Shown piece after piece: positions 33,530 to 45,117 of a DNA stretch of 64,000 nt. The position numbers and the translations under genes are program-made. Below the pieces are notes generated by a model, which did no database searches, had not been told where the DNA came from, and was given only the letters and a program-made list of their open reading frames with translations. Within the stretch, counting starts at the first letter, position 1; the number at the start of each line of letters is the position of its first letter. This DNA is from Edaphochlamys debaryana (taxonomy: Eukaryota; Chlorophyta; Chlorophyceae; Chlamydomonadales). The stretch covers positions 620,001 through 684,000 of the forward strand of contig JAEHOE010000034.1 of assembly GCA_016858145.1 (NCBI GenBank), in the 5' to 3' direction.

Positions 33530-34377
33530 TGGATGGGGGGATGGATAATGGATGGCGTTTGGGAGTGTATGGGCCACACGGCAAAGCTGGTGTGGCGGGG
33601 TGGGATGCAGACGCAGGCAAGGCGGTATGTGCGCCGCTCGGGTTATTCTCAGAGCGCTGGACGACATCGTCCATGCGCGGTTTTGCCGAGCCACAGCTCG
33701 ACTTGCGTGGCCCGAATTCACGTCGTCAACCCTGTCAACAGCATTGTGCTCTTTGCTTGGGTCGCGCACGTCATAGCATAAGTCAGGCCAGGGGGGCCGG
33801 GTGTCCGGCGTGCAAGGCAAGGTCAGAGTCGTCCATAACACCGTAAGACCACTGCCACCAGCGCGAGAACGCGTTGTGCGGGGACTGCTGTACGGGTGTA
33901 CGGCGTCAATGCAGAATGCCCTGGCCAGCCCTGTCATAGCGCGTAGCGCTTGAACTGTCCTGCGAGGAAGGCTGTTGCCCTGTGTGCCGACACACCGCGC
34001 GCTAACATATGCGCATGTCGCCATCCAACCCGCGATCCCCGTCCACCCGCCAGCAGCACTGACGTGTCTGAGCCCCTGCGCTGCGAGCCCCTCACAGAAC
34101 GGATTGAACAATTGCTGCATGAGCTGAGCAGCTTTGTGCGCGCCCATCGTGCGTTGTGCGTGTATGCCCTGCTGCACGGAGAGTCACGCCGCGCACCCTT
34201 GCCCGCCTGCCGCTTTCCCGCTGCCCCGTCGCGCGCACCTGGTGTACCGATCAGCAAGTGCTGCCGTATGCTCCCTGCGGGCCTACACATGCTCCTCCCC
34301 CTGAGCCCTGACGCCCTGAGGGACAAGCTCCGGCAAGCCCTGTCCAAGGACCGCCACTTCCAGGACACTGGCTGGTG
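33530..34377. other. No certain gene
   Basis: A + frame from about 34050 to 34426 contains ordinary-looking sequence (ERIEQLLHELSSFVRAHRAL, LSPDALRDKLRQALSKD). It has no upstream methionine and no clear partner exon. It may be an isolated exon or a remnant. The rest shows nothing. Confidence 0.35.
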
Positions 34378-34605
34378 TCAGCCTCTCGCCTCAGAGACCT
34401 GCTCGACCCCACCAATCCTGTGCTGATCGTGCACAGTCAGCGCGTTGGGTGTCGGCGCAGGCCCGCTGTCCGCTGCGGCCTCTTGTCTAATCGCTAAGGG
34501 GTAAGGGGTGCCCTGGGGCACCTGCGGTGACCTTAGGCTGGGTAGGCTCACGGCCTCAACGCAAGCGGCACCTGCCGCGACGGCGGCAACAACACACACC
34601 CACAT
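34378..34605 (-). CDS. Possible short secreted protein (75 residues)
   Basis: A minus-strand frame starts with ATG at 34605 and opens with MWVCVVAAVAAGAACVEAV, which has the length and composition of a signal peptide with a plausible cleavage after VEA. The rest (SLRSPQVPQGTPYPLAIRQE onward) is polar and ends at a stop at 34378. No family or splice sites confirm it, and the hydrophobic run could be chance in an Ala/Val-rich frame. Confidence 0.25.
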   Translation of the reverse strand: MWVCVVAAVAAGAACVEAVSLPSLRSPQVPQGTPYPLAIRQEAAADSGPAPTPNALTVHDQHRIGGVEQVSEARG

Positions 34606-35245
34606 GATAGCGCGATTGGCTCTTACACACAGCGGCTCTTCCTTACTCGCTCTGGCGGCGTCGGTACACGCGCGCCAGGCGTTCAAGCGGCTCCGCCGCC
34701 GGCCGGAAACCCACTCTTTGAAACCTGTGCAAACGACACTCCGCGCGCAGTGCGCCCGCCCCTCGTGCTTGTCTACTCTCGGGCAGTGACGGTATCAACC
34801 TCCCTCCGCACACCTCACGGTTTGTAGGCGGCCAATGTACAGCGAAGTCAAGGTGGAGGGCTTAGGATGGCCACAACCCAGCACCTGCCTAGGCAGCCTG
34901 CCTGCGAAGGGGGCCCTCGACGGGGCAGTCAGTTGGTGAAAGAATGCGTGCCGACAAATAAGACTGGGCGGGCACACTCAGCGCAGACTAACTGTAGAAA
35001 AACACCACACCTGCCTCAGCTTCGCGCCTCCAGTTGGCTCTGCGGTGTCATCCTTCCAGATCGGGCATGTTACGGCAGGTTGGGTTGACGCGGGATAGGC
35101 TGCATGAGTAGACACGCAAAGCGAGGCTGCGTTTTTGCTTGCGCAACGGAAACAGGTCGGGTCGGGCAGGTTGGGAGGGTTGGGTTGGCTACTCGGTCGA
35201 AGGTACTCCGACCCCCTCCCGACCGCCCCAACCCTGCCCTGGCAG
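34606..35245. other. No gene recognised
   Basis: Upstream flank of the broken HYR gene. I searched for missing 5' exons of that gene and found none, so it appears truncated at its 5' end or starts with an unrecognised exon here. Confidence 0.4.
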
Positions 35246-36934
35246 GGGCCGAGTTGAGACGAATTTCGACTATGTCATGGTGTACGACATCAACGACAAT
35301 CTGTTGTACCACGCCACTGGCTACCTCTCGTTCTCTACCACGCTCCAGTACATCAAGGTCCGATACACCACGGACTGGTCAATTCTGGCATCGGGCCCAC
35401 CGTCTCCTACCAAGTCTACCGTCTGGACACCACACCTCCCACCGTCACAGCCATCACCGCGCCGACCACCGACACGGCCGCAGACGACACCACCGGTACC
35501 GCTGTGGTGGCCCTAGCCGTCACCGCCACTGATGACATCACGCCCGCGGCCGACCTCACAATCACGGGCACTCTGAGCGATGGCGACGGCGAAATCGACC
35601 CGTCCGGCCACAGCTTCCCCGTCGGCACCACCGCCGGCTCTTGCACTGCGACCGACGAGGCGGGAAATGTGTCGCCTGCCTTCCCCTTCACCCTTGTGGT
35701 CCTCGACAAGACCACCCCCACCCTCACCTTCCCCACGCCCCCCTTTATCGTGGAGGCAACCTCCCCAGCGTCTACTGTCGTCACCTTTGCCCAAGCCGTG
35801 TCAGCGACTGACGCCGTCACCCTGGTCCCCACCATCACGTGCCTCCCTGCGTCGGGCACCCCCTTTGCCACGGGCTCCCACCCAGTGAGCTGCACCGCAC
35901 GGGACGCCGCGGGCAACGTCTCGCCGGCCAAGACCTTTGACGTCCGCGTCGGTGAGAGCGGTTGTCTTACTGAGGCTCGCATGCGTTGTGAGTTACCTTT
36001 GTGGCTCGCCCGGACATGGCCATGCCTCTGTCTGACATGCGCACGCCCCCCACCCCGCGTCCCGTTCCCCGCAGATCGCTGCATCTGGAGCGGCTGGCTG
36101 AGCCCCATCAACCGCGTGGAGGACAACGTGGTGACTGCGACCCACACTCTGCCCATCAAGTGGTCCATGTCGGGGAACTACGGTGAGGGGTTGTGGGCGG
36201 GGAGCGAGGCATGGAGGGGACCAGGGTGAGGCGGGGAGGGGCGGAGTGGGGATGAGCGGCCGCCCAGCTCCCTGTTTGTCTGCCACAAAGGGAGCTCGGG
36301 GGGCATCGGCAGCAGACGTGGGGCCGAGTCGTGTTGAGGGGTATGTATTGCAGGCAGGGTGTCCACGAATGCTCCACGAATGCCGTCATTACGGGCTGTG
36401 CCCGCCGTGGCCCTAACCTTGCGAGGGCTGAGGGGGCAGGCCGTAAAGAGGGGGAATGGGGGGGGGGGGAGGGGGGATTGGAGAGCGGACGTAGAGAAGT
36501 TGCGTCCATCCGCCAGGGGGAGGGCGGGGCTTGGGGGCCAGGGCGTGCGCTTGCTCGAAGGTTCGGGCCCAACCTTCCACAGTAGGGGCTGTGTCCGCTG
36601 TAGACCCGACCTCTCGCTTAAAGCCCATCCCTGCCATTCACTGCCGCCGTGTGCTCTGCCCACCCCGCTCCCTCCCTCAGGCACGACGGGGATGTTTGCA
36701 ACCGGCTACCCCAAGCTCGTGCCGCTGGCGGGCTGTGACGCCAACAGCGCCGTGGATACGGACGTGTCTGAGCTGGCGGCGCCCTCGGAGGGCCTCTAGT
36801 ACGACAGCGGTACGGACCAGTACCTGCTGGGGTACAAGCTGTCGGGCGTGCAGTCCAAGCGTTGCTACCGGTTTAAGCTCAAGCTCAAATGGTGCCCTGA
36901 CGAGGTCAGGTCGTTCCGCGTTCGCATCAAGTAG
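35246..36934 (+). pseudogene. HYR/PxKF-domain surface protein, broken by a frameshift and an in-frame stop
   Basis: Three exon-like blocks have good splice sites: 35246-35951, 36075-36182 and 36681-36934. The first starts in a CUB- or jellyroll-like strand pattern (FDYVMVYDINDNLLYHATGY). The frame then changes near 35385, in the TGGTCAATTCTGG region, before GPTVSYQVYRLDTTPPTVTA. A first HYR module ends CTATDEAGNVSPAFPFTLVV, and a second HYR repeat ends CTARDAAGNVSPAKTFDVRV. Next comes a PxKF-type module: WSGWLSPINRVED, ATHTLPIKWSMSGNY and YPKLVPLAGCDAN. A TAG at 36797-36799 interrupts it just before YDSGTDQYLLGYKL. The frame then stays open through CYRFKLKLKW to TAG at 36932. The 5' end is missing. 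Such proteins are extracellular; this copy is probably dead. Confidence 0.75.
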
Positions 36935-37084
36935 GCGTGCATAGGCCAATGACATATGCAAGGTCCTGCATCCAAAGATCCGATGTGTACGGGCAGGGCA
37001 GGGCCAGTAGCTAGGGCCGGGCAGAGGCACGCAGGGCGCCATAGCTCCTTGGTTCTACATATGCTGCTGATACTGTACGACCGC
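36935..37084 (+). other. 3' flank of the broken HYR gene
   Basis: No coding sequence. A TGTAA further downstream near 37416 could have served as its polyadenylation signal. Confidence 0.35.
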
Positions 37085-37226
37085 TAAAGATTTTCGCACG
37101 TAAACATTTCTGCACCCCCCTCAGCAATTTCTTTCGTAAACTTTAAAGATTTCCGCAGGGGGCAGCGGGTTCTTCGGACAGCTTAAAAGATTTCCGCACC
37201 CCTCATTGCCAAGCGAAATTTCCGCA
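37085..37226. repeat. Cluster of four AAAGATTTCCGCA-type repeats
   Basis: Near-identical motifs occur at 37086-37099 (AAAGATTTTCGCAC), 37145-37158 (AAAGATTTCCGCAG), 37185-37199 (AAAAGATTTCCGCAC) and 37214-37226 (GAAATTTCCGCAG). They share one orientation and are spaced 28-60 bases apart. The stretch is AT-richer than its surroundings. Confidence 0.7.
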
Positions 37227-37480
37227 GGAGGGCCGGTCTTGCACCCCTCTGCAGCAAGTCTGCGCACGCCAGCGGGCCTTTCCTTTACGCAGCAATGCCC
37301 ACGTGCTCTTGGGCGCTTCTTCCATCGGGTCTTACAGCGGAGTTCTTTTCGTGTCTGAGTTCTTGGTGTGCCCCGACTCTGGCCCTAACGGAGCGTGCGG
37401 GTTGGGTCAACACCTGTAACATCTGTCTGTCAAGAGAGAGGTATGGTGCGAGGGGGGCGCATGCTACCAGCTCGTGAGGT

Positions 37481-37561
37481 GTTGTGCGACGTCCAGGGAA
37501 TTAGCTTTCGGCAATCTGGCCCAGACCTATCCTCTTGTTCGTTATGCTATCCCGCACTACA
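37481..37561. repeat. 81-base direct repeat, copy 1
   Basis: Differs from 37746-37826 at 6 of 81 positions. Both copies start GTTGTGCGACGTCC and end CTATCCCGCACTACA. Confidence 0.9.
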
Positions 37562-37745
37562 AGATTGTAGCGGTGATCCTGGCGTGGGGTCATCTGTTCG
37601 ATTCCCAGCGGTTGCGATGGTTCGCGGTGGTGTGTTTGTATCCACGGTCGCACATCTGGGGTCGCAGTGACCCGCGGATCACACAACGGTCCACCCAATC
37701 TGGTGGTGCGATCGGGGACGCTCGCCTTCAGGGGAGGGGGCACTT

Positions 37746-37826
37746 GTTGTGCGACGTCCAGGGGATCAGCATCCGGCAATCTGGCCCGGACCTATCCTCT
37801 TGTTCGTTGTGCTATCCCGCACTACA
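37746..37826. repeat. 81-base direct repeat, copy 2
   Basis: Same orientation as 37481-37561 with a 265-base offset. No open frame or RNA fold explains the conservation. The two copies could flank or belong to a small mobile element. Confidence 0.9.
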
Positions 37827-38672
37827 TGAGCGTGCAGGGTGGGGGGGAATGGAGGGCAGGGCCGTAGTGAACTGGCGATGCCGGGTGTTTGGGGACGTGC
37901 CCCACAGCCTGCGGATGGCATATTTGGGCAGGGGAAGCGAGCTTGCGCTCGTGTCCCAACGCCCAAGAAGGGGTTCAGGCGTAGAGGATCTTCACGGATC
38001 TGAAGAGCCCGTATCTCAATCACGTCCCAACTCCCAAGCAGAGGCCAAGTTGTAGGGAGGATGGACACTGCCCAAGCCAGCCACGCGCTTGAGCTTTAGC
38101 CAGCATGCGACGGTCAGGAGACGGCGTCGAGCACTTGAACTTCAGCGCCGTGGGGAATCCCCGCCCGAATGTATATGTATATGCTGAATCATCTCAGTTC
38201 GGCCTATCGGCAGGTTCGCGGAACTGCGAGGGGGAACTGTGTTCGGGCGGGGGAGAGGGGAATGGGTATTGGCACGGGTGGCGCTATTGGCTCGGGCACA
38301 ACTCGCCTCACAACGCTCGCTTACTCGCGCTGCAGCACCTATCTCCGTGTGCAGTCCGCGACTTGCCTGCATACTTGAACACCTCAAGAGCCAAAAGTTC
38401 GCGGCCTCCCGACTCTTGCCTCTGTATGGGCAATTTAGCTCTCAATCTTTCATAGCTGTGCGCACGTTAGGGTGGTCGTGGTGGTGCCTGGCTAGGGCGC
38501 GCCAACCTTGCAATTCGCGTCAACCTTCTGGAGGGGATGACAACGAGAGCTGCTTGAACGTTCCCGCGCAAGCAAGCTCCGTGCAGCTTATCGGGCGCGG
38601 ATCGCTCAGCCAGCTCGCGCGCCGCACCGCTGGCAGGGGTAGGGCACCGTCCGCACCATCGAGGCAGCCACG
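37827..38672. other. Upstream region of the bZIP-like gene
   Basis: No coding signal was found. It ends in the 5' UTR of the gene starting at 38673. Confidence 0.4.
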
Positions 38673-41600
38673 ATGGAGCCCGACATCGGGGATCCGCTCA
38701 GGGCTCCGTTCTCCCCGGGCATGACGGAGCTACTGGCCGGTCTGGATGAGGGCGACAGCAGCATCGACTCGCAGCTCACTCCTGGGACGTGCGATGACGC
38801 CTCGGTGCACAGCAGCCGGGGGCTGCCATCGCTATCCCACACGCTGTCCGCCAGCTCTGGCGGCCCCGGCCCCGCCCACCCCGCTGTGTCCAACGCTGCC
38901 GCAATCGCCGAGCGAGCAGCACAGCACATGGCCTTTGCCCAGGCCTACCTATCTTCCCAGGAGGGCGAGCCACTTAAATCTTTCGGCCGGGTGGACGGAC
39001 TGAAGCTGCCGCCTCCGGGCCTGCCCTTTGCCTTCAACGCCGGTGCGGCTGGGGCGGGGCAGTCTGGCGCGCAGCCGCAGGCGGGCCCCGCCCGACGCGG
39101 CCGCAAGCCCAAGCCCCGGCTGGGGGATCTCCAGTCGCAGCTGGATGCGCTTGCGGACCAGTTCTCCCGCCTCAATAGCGAAAACACGTTCCTCAAAAAC
39201 AAACTCAAGGTAAGGGGATGTGGGCCGCGGGTTGGTAGAGGTGCGTTCAATCTTCAATGACTGGTGGATTTCCTCATTCTTAATTGGGGGCACATGGGCC
39301 TCCCCTTCCTGTGCACCTGCCCCCCACCCCTGCGCCCCCGTGACGCCCCTCCGCTCCCCCCCAGGGCCTGGAGCGCATCGTTCCCTGCCGCGACCACTCC
39401 CTGGGCTTCCTGGCCTCTGTGCGGGCGGAGCAGCAGCGGCACCTCGAGGGCGCAGCCGCAGCCGCATCCGCCTCGGGAGCGGCATCCGCCCTCTCGGGCC
39501 CCTCCGCCTCGGCCTCGGCCTCCTCCGCCTCACTCTCTAGCCTGGGCGCCGGCACGGGCCTGGGCGCTCTCATGGCGGCCCACGCCCCCGGGCTGCAGTC
39601 CCTGGCCCTAACCATCAAGCCGGACACCTGGGGCGCTTCCATCTTCGAGGCCACGGCGGTTGAGGGCAACCGCCTGTGGCGGTCGGGCCCAGCCGGGCCC
39701 GGGCCCGGGCCTGGGCCCGGGTCTGGGCCTGGGTCCGCAACTTCACCTCCGCAGCCGCCTGCGGCCGACCCGGTCACGACCATTGGGGCCTGGGGCCCGA
39801 GGCCCGTGGCGGGGAGCGGCATGGACCCCGAACCGCTGCCGTCGCAGGCTGCGGCCACGTACACCCCCGGCCTAGCGTTTCTTGTGGCGGCGCGAACGGG
39901 GAGTGGCGGGAGCGGGGGTTCGTCGGGGAACCTGGGAGCAGGGGCGGCGCTGGGGATGGGCGGCGTGGGCGCGGGCGCGTGGAGCCGCCGGCCCGAGGTG
40001 CACCTCCCCGGCACCCCTGCTGCGGTGGCGCTGTGCCCGGGGCCGGACAACGACGTACCGGAGATCGGCGTGGCGGAGGTGGGTGGGCCGTATGGGTGCA
40101 AAGTTGCTCGCGTAAGCCTGGGTGGGTGGGTGCTGGGAAAGGCCGAGCCTGGCAGTGGCGGAGGTGGGTGGGGCTGGGCTGGAAGCATGGCCAAGGTGCG
40201 TGCCGAGCTGCCGTGGATTGGTTATGGGAGGGGTTTGAGGGGGGAGGTTGCTGTGACGTATCGGATAACGAGGCAAGCGTGCAGGTGACCACGCCTCTGG
40301 GAACCCCACATCCTTCGTGCGTGCAGGTGGAGCAGCTGAAGCGCACCACGCCGGAGGAGTTCCGGGCGCTGTGGAAGTTCATATGCCTCAAGGTGGGTGC
40401 TGCGAGCGGGTGGTGGGAGTTCTGGGGATAGGGTGCGCTAGGGGGCACCTGAGGCATCCAACCTCTGCACGATGCACCAGTGCCCATGTTGTCGCTCCCT
40501 GTCCACTCCCTCCATCACTCCACCCTCCAGTTGGCGGTGCTGGTGCTCTCTGCGGAGACGCACGGCCCCAACAGCCCGCAGCACGCACGCATGGAGCGAT
40601 TCCTGGACCGAATGTGGGTTGGGGTGCACTTGAGGATGGGTGGGGTGGGGTTGCAAGCAGGGAGGCGTATGGGCCTTGCCCCAGGTGTGAGACAGGTAGC
40701 CAGGGGTTGCGCTGATCTGGTGGTGCCCCCACAGCGTCCGTCCCGCTTAACGGCCTGCCAAGGACACGCCTCCCTCCCATATCCTCGATCCGCCCCCAGC
40801 TGCGTGTTCATTGACAAGGTCCTCCTGCTGTCGCCCATGTGTTACATCGAGAGCATGTGAGGAGGGGCGGGGCCCTGGTGCGGGGGGGAATGGAAGTGGG
40901 TCGGGGGATGGCGTGAGGGTAGCGAGGGCCTGCGCGCTTGAGGAAGTACACGCCGAGTGATTGGGAGTAAGTTGACATGAGGCGCACGAACATTGGAACA
41001 GTGCTGGGGGCCGGGCGTGGCGCGGGCTGCTTCGTTGTCCCGACTTCAACACGCCTCTTTTGCCCTCCCCTGTCTTCATCCCCGCCCAGGTACGTGAATG
41101 TGGAGACGGGAGAGGTGAGCCAGGATCAGCCGGGTAGGGGGCGCAACCGGGACCAGCGGGGAACCGGGTCTTAATGTGGCGAGGCGGGACTGGTCAGGCT
41201 CCTGCCCTCCCGCCCCTGCTACCCTCTGCCACCCCGCCCCGCCCACCCCTCTCTCCCCGCACAGCACGAGGCGCCGGGCGAGGACTTCTGGATGCGGCTG
41301 GGTGAGTAACCTGATGGGCCTGGCGTGGGCCCGGCATGAGCCCTACTGGGGACTGTGACGGGCCCCAGCCTATCGCCCGCCCTTTCTTCTTTCGCCAGGC
41401 CCACTCGTGCGTTTCCATCCACCCCCCTATGCCCATCCAACCCTTCCGTAGGCCTGGTTGCCAACCTGAGCCCCGAGCAGTTGGACGAGCTGGAGTCAGT
41501 GGCGCACCTGTTTGAGAAGAACGTGTCGCCCGTCATGGCGGTGGGGGGGGGGGGGAAGGGAAGGGGGAGGGCGGGACTGGGGAGGGCGGGAGAGGCTGTG

Positions 41601-42619
41601 GGAAGATGGCTGGCGACGCGTCAGCCGTGCCGCCACCTTCCTGTGCAGGGCCTCCATCAAGACCCCTCCAGTGTTCTCCCGCAGCCCTCTCCTCCCCCCC
41701 ACCTGCACTGCCTCGTCCCCTCCTCCCCTCCTCCGCACCCCTCCCCATCCCAGGAGCGCCGCGCCCTGACCCTGGAGCTGTCTGCCCGCATCATGGCGCT
41801 GAACGGGGAGTCGCGCGCCGCAATCACGCACGAGGAGATCGCGGTGCGTGCACCTGCACGTCCGCACGCAGGTGCTGCCGTTGCAGCTATACTTCTGGGC
41901 GCGCCCCGCGGCCCCCTTGCTGTCTCCGTGGGTTCCCTTGTCAGGGTTCAGCGCACCCCACCCCGCGGACAGCGGTCCCCCGGCTACCCCTTACCCGCAC
42001 GGGAGCTGAGCGTGGGGGAGGCCGTGCGTGCATGCCCGCGCCGTGACATGGCCGACGCACCTCTGCACCAAGGCTGGCCCGCCACTCCCACCCACTCCCC
42101 GCCACCCCCACCCACCCACCTCCCATGCAGGCCCGCGCCGCCATGGATGACGTCATCGAGCGCCTCCGCCAGAACGTGCTCCGCGAGCACCGGGCGCACT
42201 GGGACATCTCGGACTTCCTCTGCTATTCCGTGCTCACGCCGCTGCAGGTGTGTGAGGGGTGTGTGGAGGCGGGGGTGGGGGCACATGACTCGGGCGTTGC
42301 GTGGAGCTCGCTGGGGGTCCGCTGGCCGAGTGGCGCTGGCACGGCACACGTGCTTCTCGACTAGCGGACGGCGCGCTAGCCGGCCCTGGCCGCTCCAGCC
42401 CCCGCCACGCCCTCCCCTAACCACCCCTAACCACCCCTCACCCCCCCCCAGCTGGCAAAGTGCATGGCCGCCGCCTACCCCATCATCCCGGACTGCGTGG
42501 CGACCATGGAGGCCCTGCGCTGCGTGCGGACGCAGCAGAAGGCGGCGCAGCACGCAGCGCACGCGCAGCAGCAGCAGCAGGCGGCGGCGCTCATGCCGCG
42601 GCAGAGCTCCGGGGCGTGA
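38673..42619 (+). CDS. bZIP-like (leucine-zipper) protein, 660 residues
   Basis: Eleven exons join in phase: 38673-39209, 39365-40078, 40327-40392, 40531-40613, 40800-40856, 41090-41114, 41265-41301, 41452-41540, 41754-41843, 42131-42247 and 42452-42619. Residues about 140-185 contain a basic stretch (ARRGRKPKPR) directly followed by a heptad helix (LGDLQSQLDALADQFSRLNS and ENTFLKNKLKGLERIV), the layout of a bZIP DNA-binding and dimerisation region. The canonical Asn and Arg of the bZIP basic region are not obvious, so DNA binding is likely but not sure. Next is a low-complexity Ala/Ser/Gly/Pro region, then a conserved-looking carboxy part (EEFRALWKFICLKLAVLVLS, FIDKVLLLSPMCYIESM, LSPEQLDELESVAHLFEKN) as in other algal bZIP-annotated proteins, ending in poly-Gln/Ala. 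It is probably nuclear. Confidence 0.65.
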
Positions 42620-45117
42620 GGGGCTGGAGGCGCGGGGCCGCGGGGACCGGGGGCCACCGCTGCGCTGGCCCCGCGCGAGGGGGTGAAGGCGCGGGGCCGC
42701 TGGGGACCCGGGGGCGCCGCTGCGCTGCCCCCGCCTGCCCGGCACCCGCCTGCTCCGCTGCTGTTTCGGTGGTGGTCCGGCGCATGGTGCTGGTGTTGTT
42801 ATCGCAAAGCGCGGCTGCGCTGCCCGTGACCACCCGCTCGGTCCGCTGCCGTTGCGGCGGTGGTCCGGAGTGCGAGGGGGTAGAGGCGCGGGGTAAGCCG
42901 CCACCCCCAGCCGCGGGCTGCTGCCGGTTGGAGGAGTGCGCCTGCCGTGAGGGGCGTTGCAGCCGAGGAGCGCAGGCGCAGGCGGCCGCCGTGGCCGGGG
43001 GCGAGAGGGCGCCGCGGGGCTCGGGCCACCCACTGGTATGGCTGGACGCTGGCGGCGGACCGCGTTCGCCGCATTGCTGACCAGGTCGACGTGGGACGAG
43101 GTGGAGCGGCGGGAGGAGGCATTGCAAGGCCGGTGCCAGCCGCAGCGCCGGGGCGGGGAAGGGGCTGCCAGCCCGGCCGCTGTGGGCAGCGGCGGGGCCC
43201 GTCGTTCTACCCACGGCGCACGGCTCTGGCTCTTCCCGCGGGCACAGGGCCGCGCTCTGGGTGCGTCCAGCATCCAGTATAAAGGTCGGGTGGGGGGTGG
43301 GGGGCGGGGGGTGGGGCAGCAAGCGTACGGGCCGGAGAGCACTCACACGTCCGGCCCCGGGCGCGCGCCCGGGGGAGGAGGGGGCCCGGGGGCGTCCAGC
43401 AGCACCTGTCGCACTCCGCAACGGAGCTGTAGGAGCTGGCTTCCAGGTGGCGCTCAGGAGCGGTTGGCGCTTTGGGCAGAGGGGCGGCCCGTGTGGTCAA
43501 CCCGGTGGAGGGCCGCGCGCGCCCGCGCCCATTCAAGGCGGAACGCCCAAGGGCCGTACGCCGAGGAGCCACGCCCTGCAGCGCTGGCCCCTACACAGAG
43601 GAGGGTCGGGGCTGTGGTCGGGGGGCCGGGGCTTCGGCCCAGCCGCGGCTGGTCGCGGGGAGGAGCGCTGGAGCGTCCATGCGAGGGGGCCTGGCTAAGG
43701 TTGCCGGTGCTCGTGCGTACGGCGCCGGAAGGAATGCACCGCTTGTTGGGGAGCGAGGGCGGAGCAGGGCGGTGGGTGGGAGGGGCTGGCAGGGAAGAAC
43801 GCGTGCGAGAAGAGATTACTTGCGTCACAAGCACTGTGTGGAACCTTTGCCTTAAGGCAGCATCGGAAGGCAATGGCGAGATGGTATGGTATGGCATGGG
43901 TTGCGATGGGGTAGGAGGGGTGGCGGGGGGTCGGGGTGGGCATCTGTGCCAGGGGGACACGCGGTGGAGCGTGGCGCTGCAGCGAGGGCGTGGGGTGAGT
44001 GCATGCGGCGGCGACGCAAGCGCAGGGGACAGGGGTAGTATGCTTTGCGTGTGGGACGTGCCGGGGACAAGGGCCGTGGTGCCAGCCATGTGGACGCTCA
44101 TGGCGGGGTACACCGGTGGACTGAGTACAGGCGGTGGACTGAATACAGGCGGTGCATGAGCAGAGCTGCACGGTGCACGTGATTACCTGCCGTTCGGTTG
44201 TCTTATCTTGCATCTAATCATATGTGTGCCGTGCGGAGGCATAATACATGGATACGTCGAGCTCGATACGTCACTGGCCGGCGGTCTGCTGTTGTGGGCC
44301 AGTGAGAGGGTCGTGGCGTTCTGCGACGAGGGAGGGCTCGGGCCCACTTGACATTGCTGAAACTCGACGTGACGGGGAGGCCTTCGCGGGCTTTGCAGCG
44401 AGAAAGTTGAGGGGGATGGCCCTGGCAGCGTGTTTGGGGCATGCGAAAGGCGGGGAATCCGTGTGGGGAAGGCACAAGGAGCTGCGAACTGCTACGCTCG
44501 AGGTCTGAACCCATGAGTGCTTGCGCTGAAGTCCGGAGGTGCAGGTGGAGGGTTGGGGCAGGCGGGGTGATGGATGGAGCTGTAAACGCCTAGGCTGACC
44601 GTCTGAATCCTTCACCGGCCCACGGGCGCACCTTCGTGCGGAAGGCAAGCGTGGGGCAGCAAGACAACGCGCCAGCTGAGGCGCAGTTGCGAAACTGCCG
44701 GGACCAGCCAATAATCTCCACTTCTTAAGCGCATACCACCTCAGCTATGGCTACGCAAGTGCCTGCGCGGCAGCTGGGCCCGCGCTGGGTGTCGCTCGGC
44801 CCAGGGCCCAACCGAGGCCCGGCACGCTAGGCCGTCACAATTTGACCTTCGCGCCAAGCATACGTTATAACTGCGTTCAACTTATAGCCCCCTGAACCAC
44901 TACCGTTGTCAGCATTGTTGAGGGCCCTAGCTCTGCAGCTGCGCGGACGCTTACCTCCAGTTCCTTCTGACAGCTCCTACTCGTTCCCCCAAGACCTCAG
45001 CGACCATAACAAATCTATAGATAAGAGCCGCTTGCACATTCAACCAGACTTTGCTCAGGCTGTCGGGACAACTTGGTTCGCTTCATCTCTCGCAGCAGCG
45101 AGGACCCTACCTCAAAC
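42620..45117. other. Long GC-rich region, probable 3' UTR plus intergenic
   Basis: Two adjacent copies of a block of about 60 bases (42618-42677 and 42678-42737, core GGCGCGGGGCCGC) overlap the end of the bZIP-like gene. A partial third copy is near 42872. A long + frame at 42957-44159 is mostly Gly/Arg and looks like a composition artefact. The first TGTAA is at 44581, so the 3' UTR could be very long. The last 400 bases are the upstream region of the gene at 45118. Confidence 0.45.

Noticed and set aside
33950..34426. 158-codon + frame as a gene
   Set aside because: It has no ATG near its start and no supporting splice sites; mentioned only as a possible exon remnant.
36797..36799. TAG in the HYR/PxKF gene as a recoded (readthrough or non-standard) codon
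   Set aside because: Other genes here use TAG as a normal stop, selenocysteine uses TGA, and a separate frameshift already breaks this gene.
37085..37226. CRISPR-like array
   Set aside because: Repeats are short and degenerate, spacing is irregular, and the genome is eukaryotic.
42957..44159. 400-codon + frame after the bZIP-like gene
   Set aside because: Gly/Arg/Ala composition without motifs or splice sites; the reverse strand is equally open, as expected of high GC.
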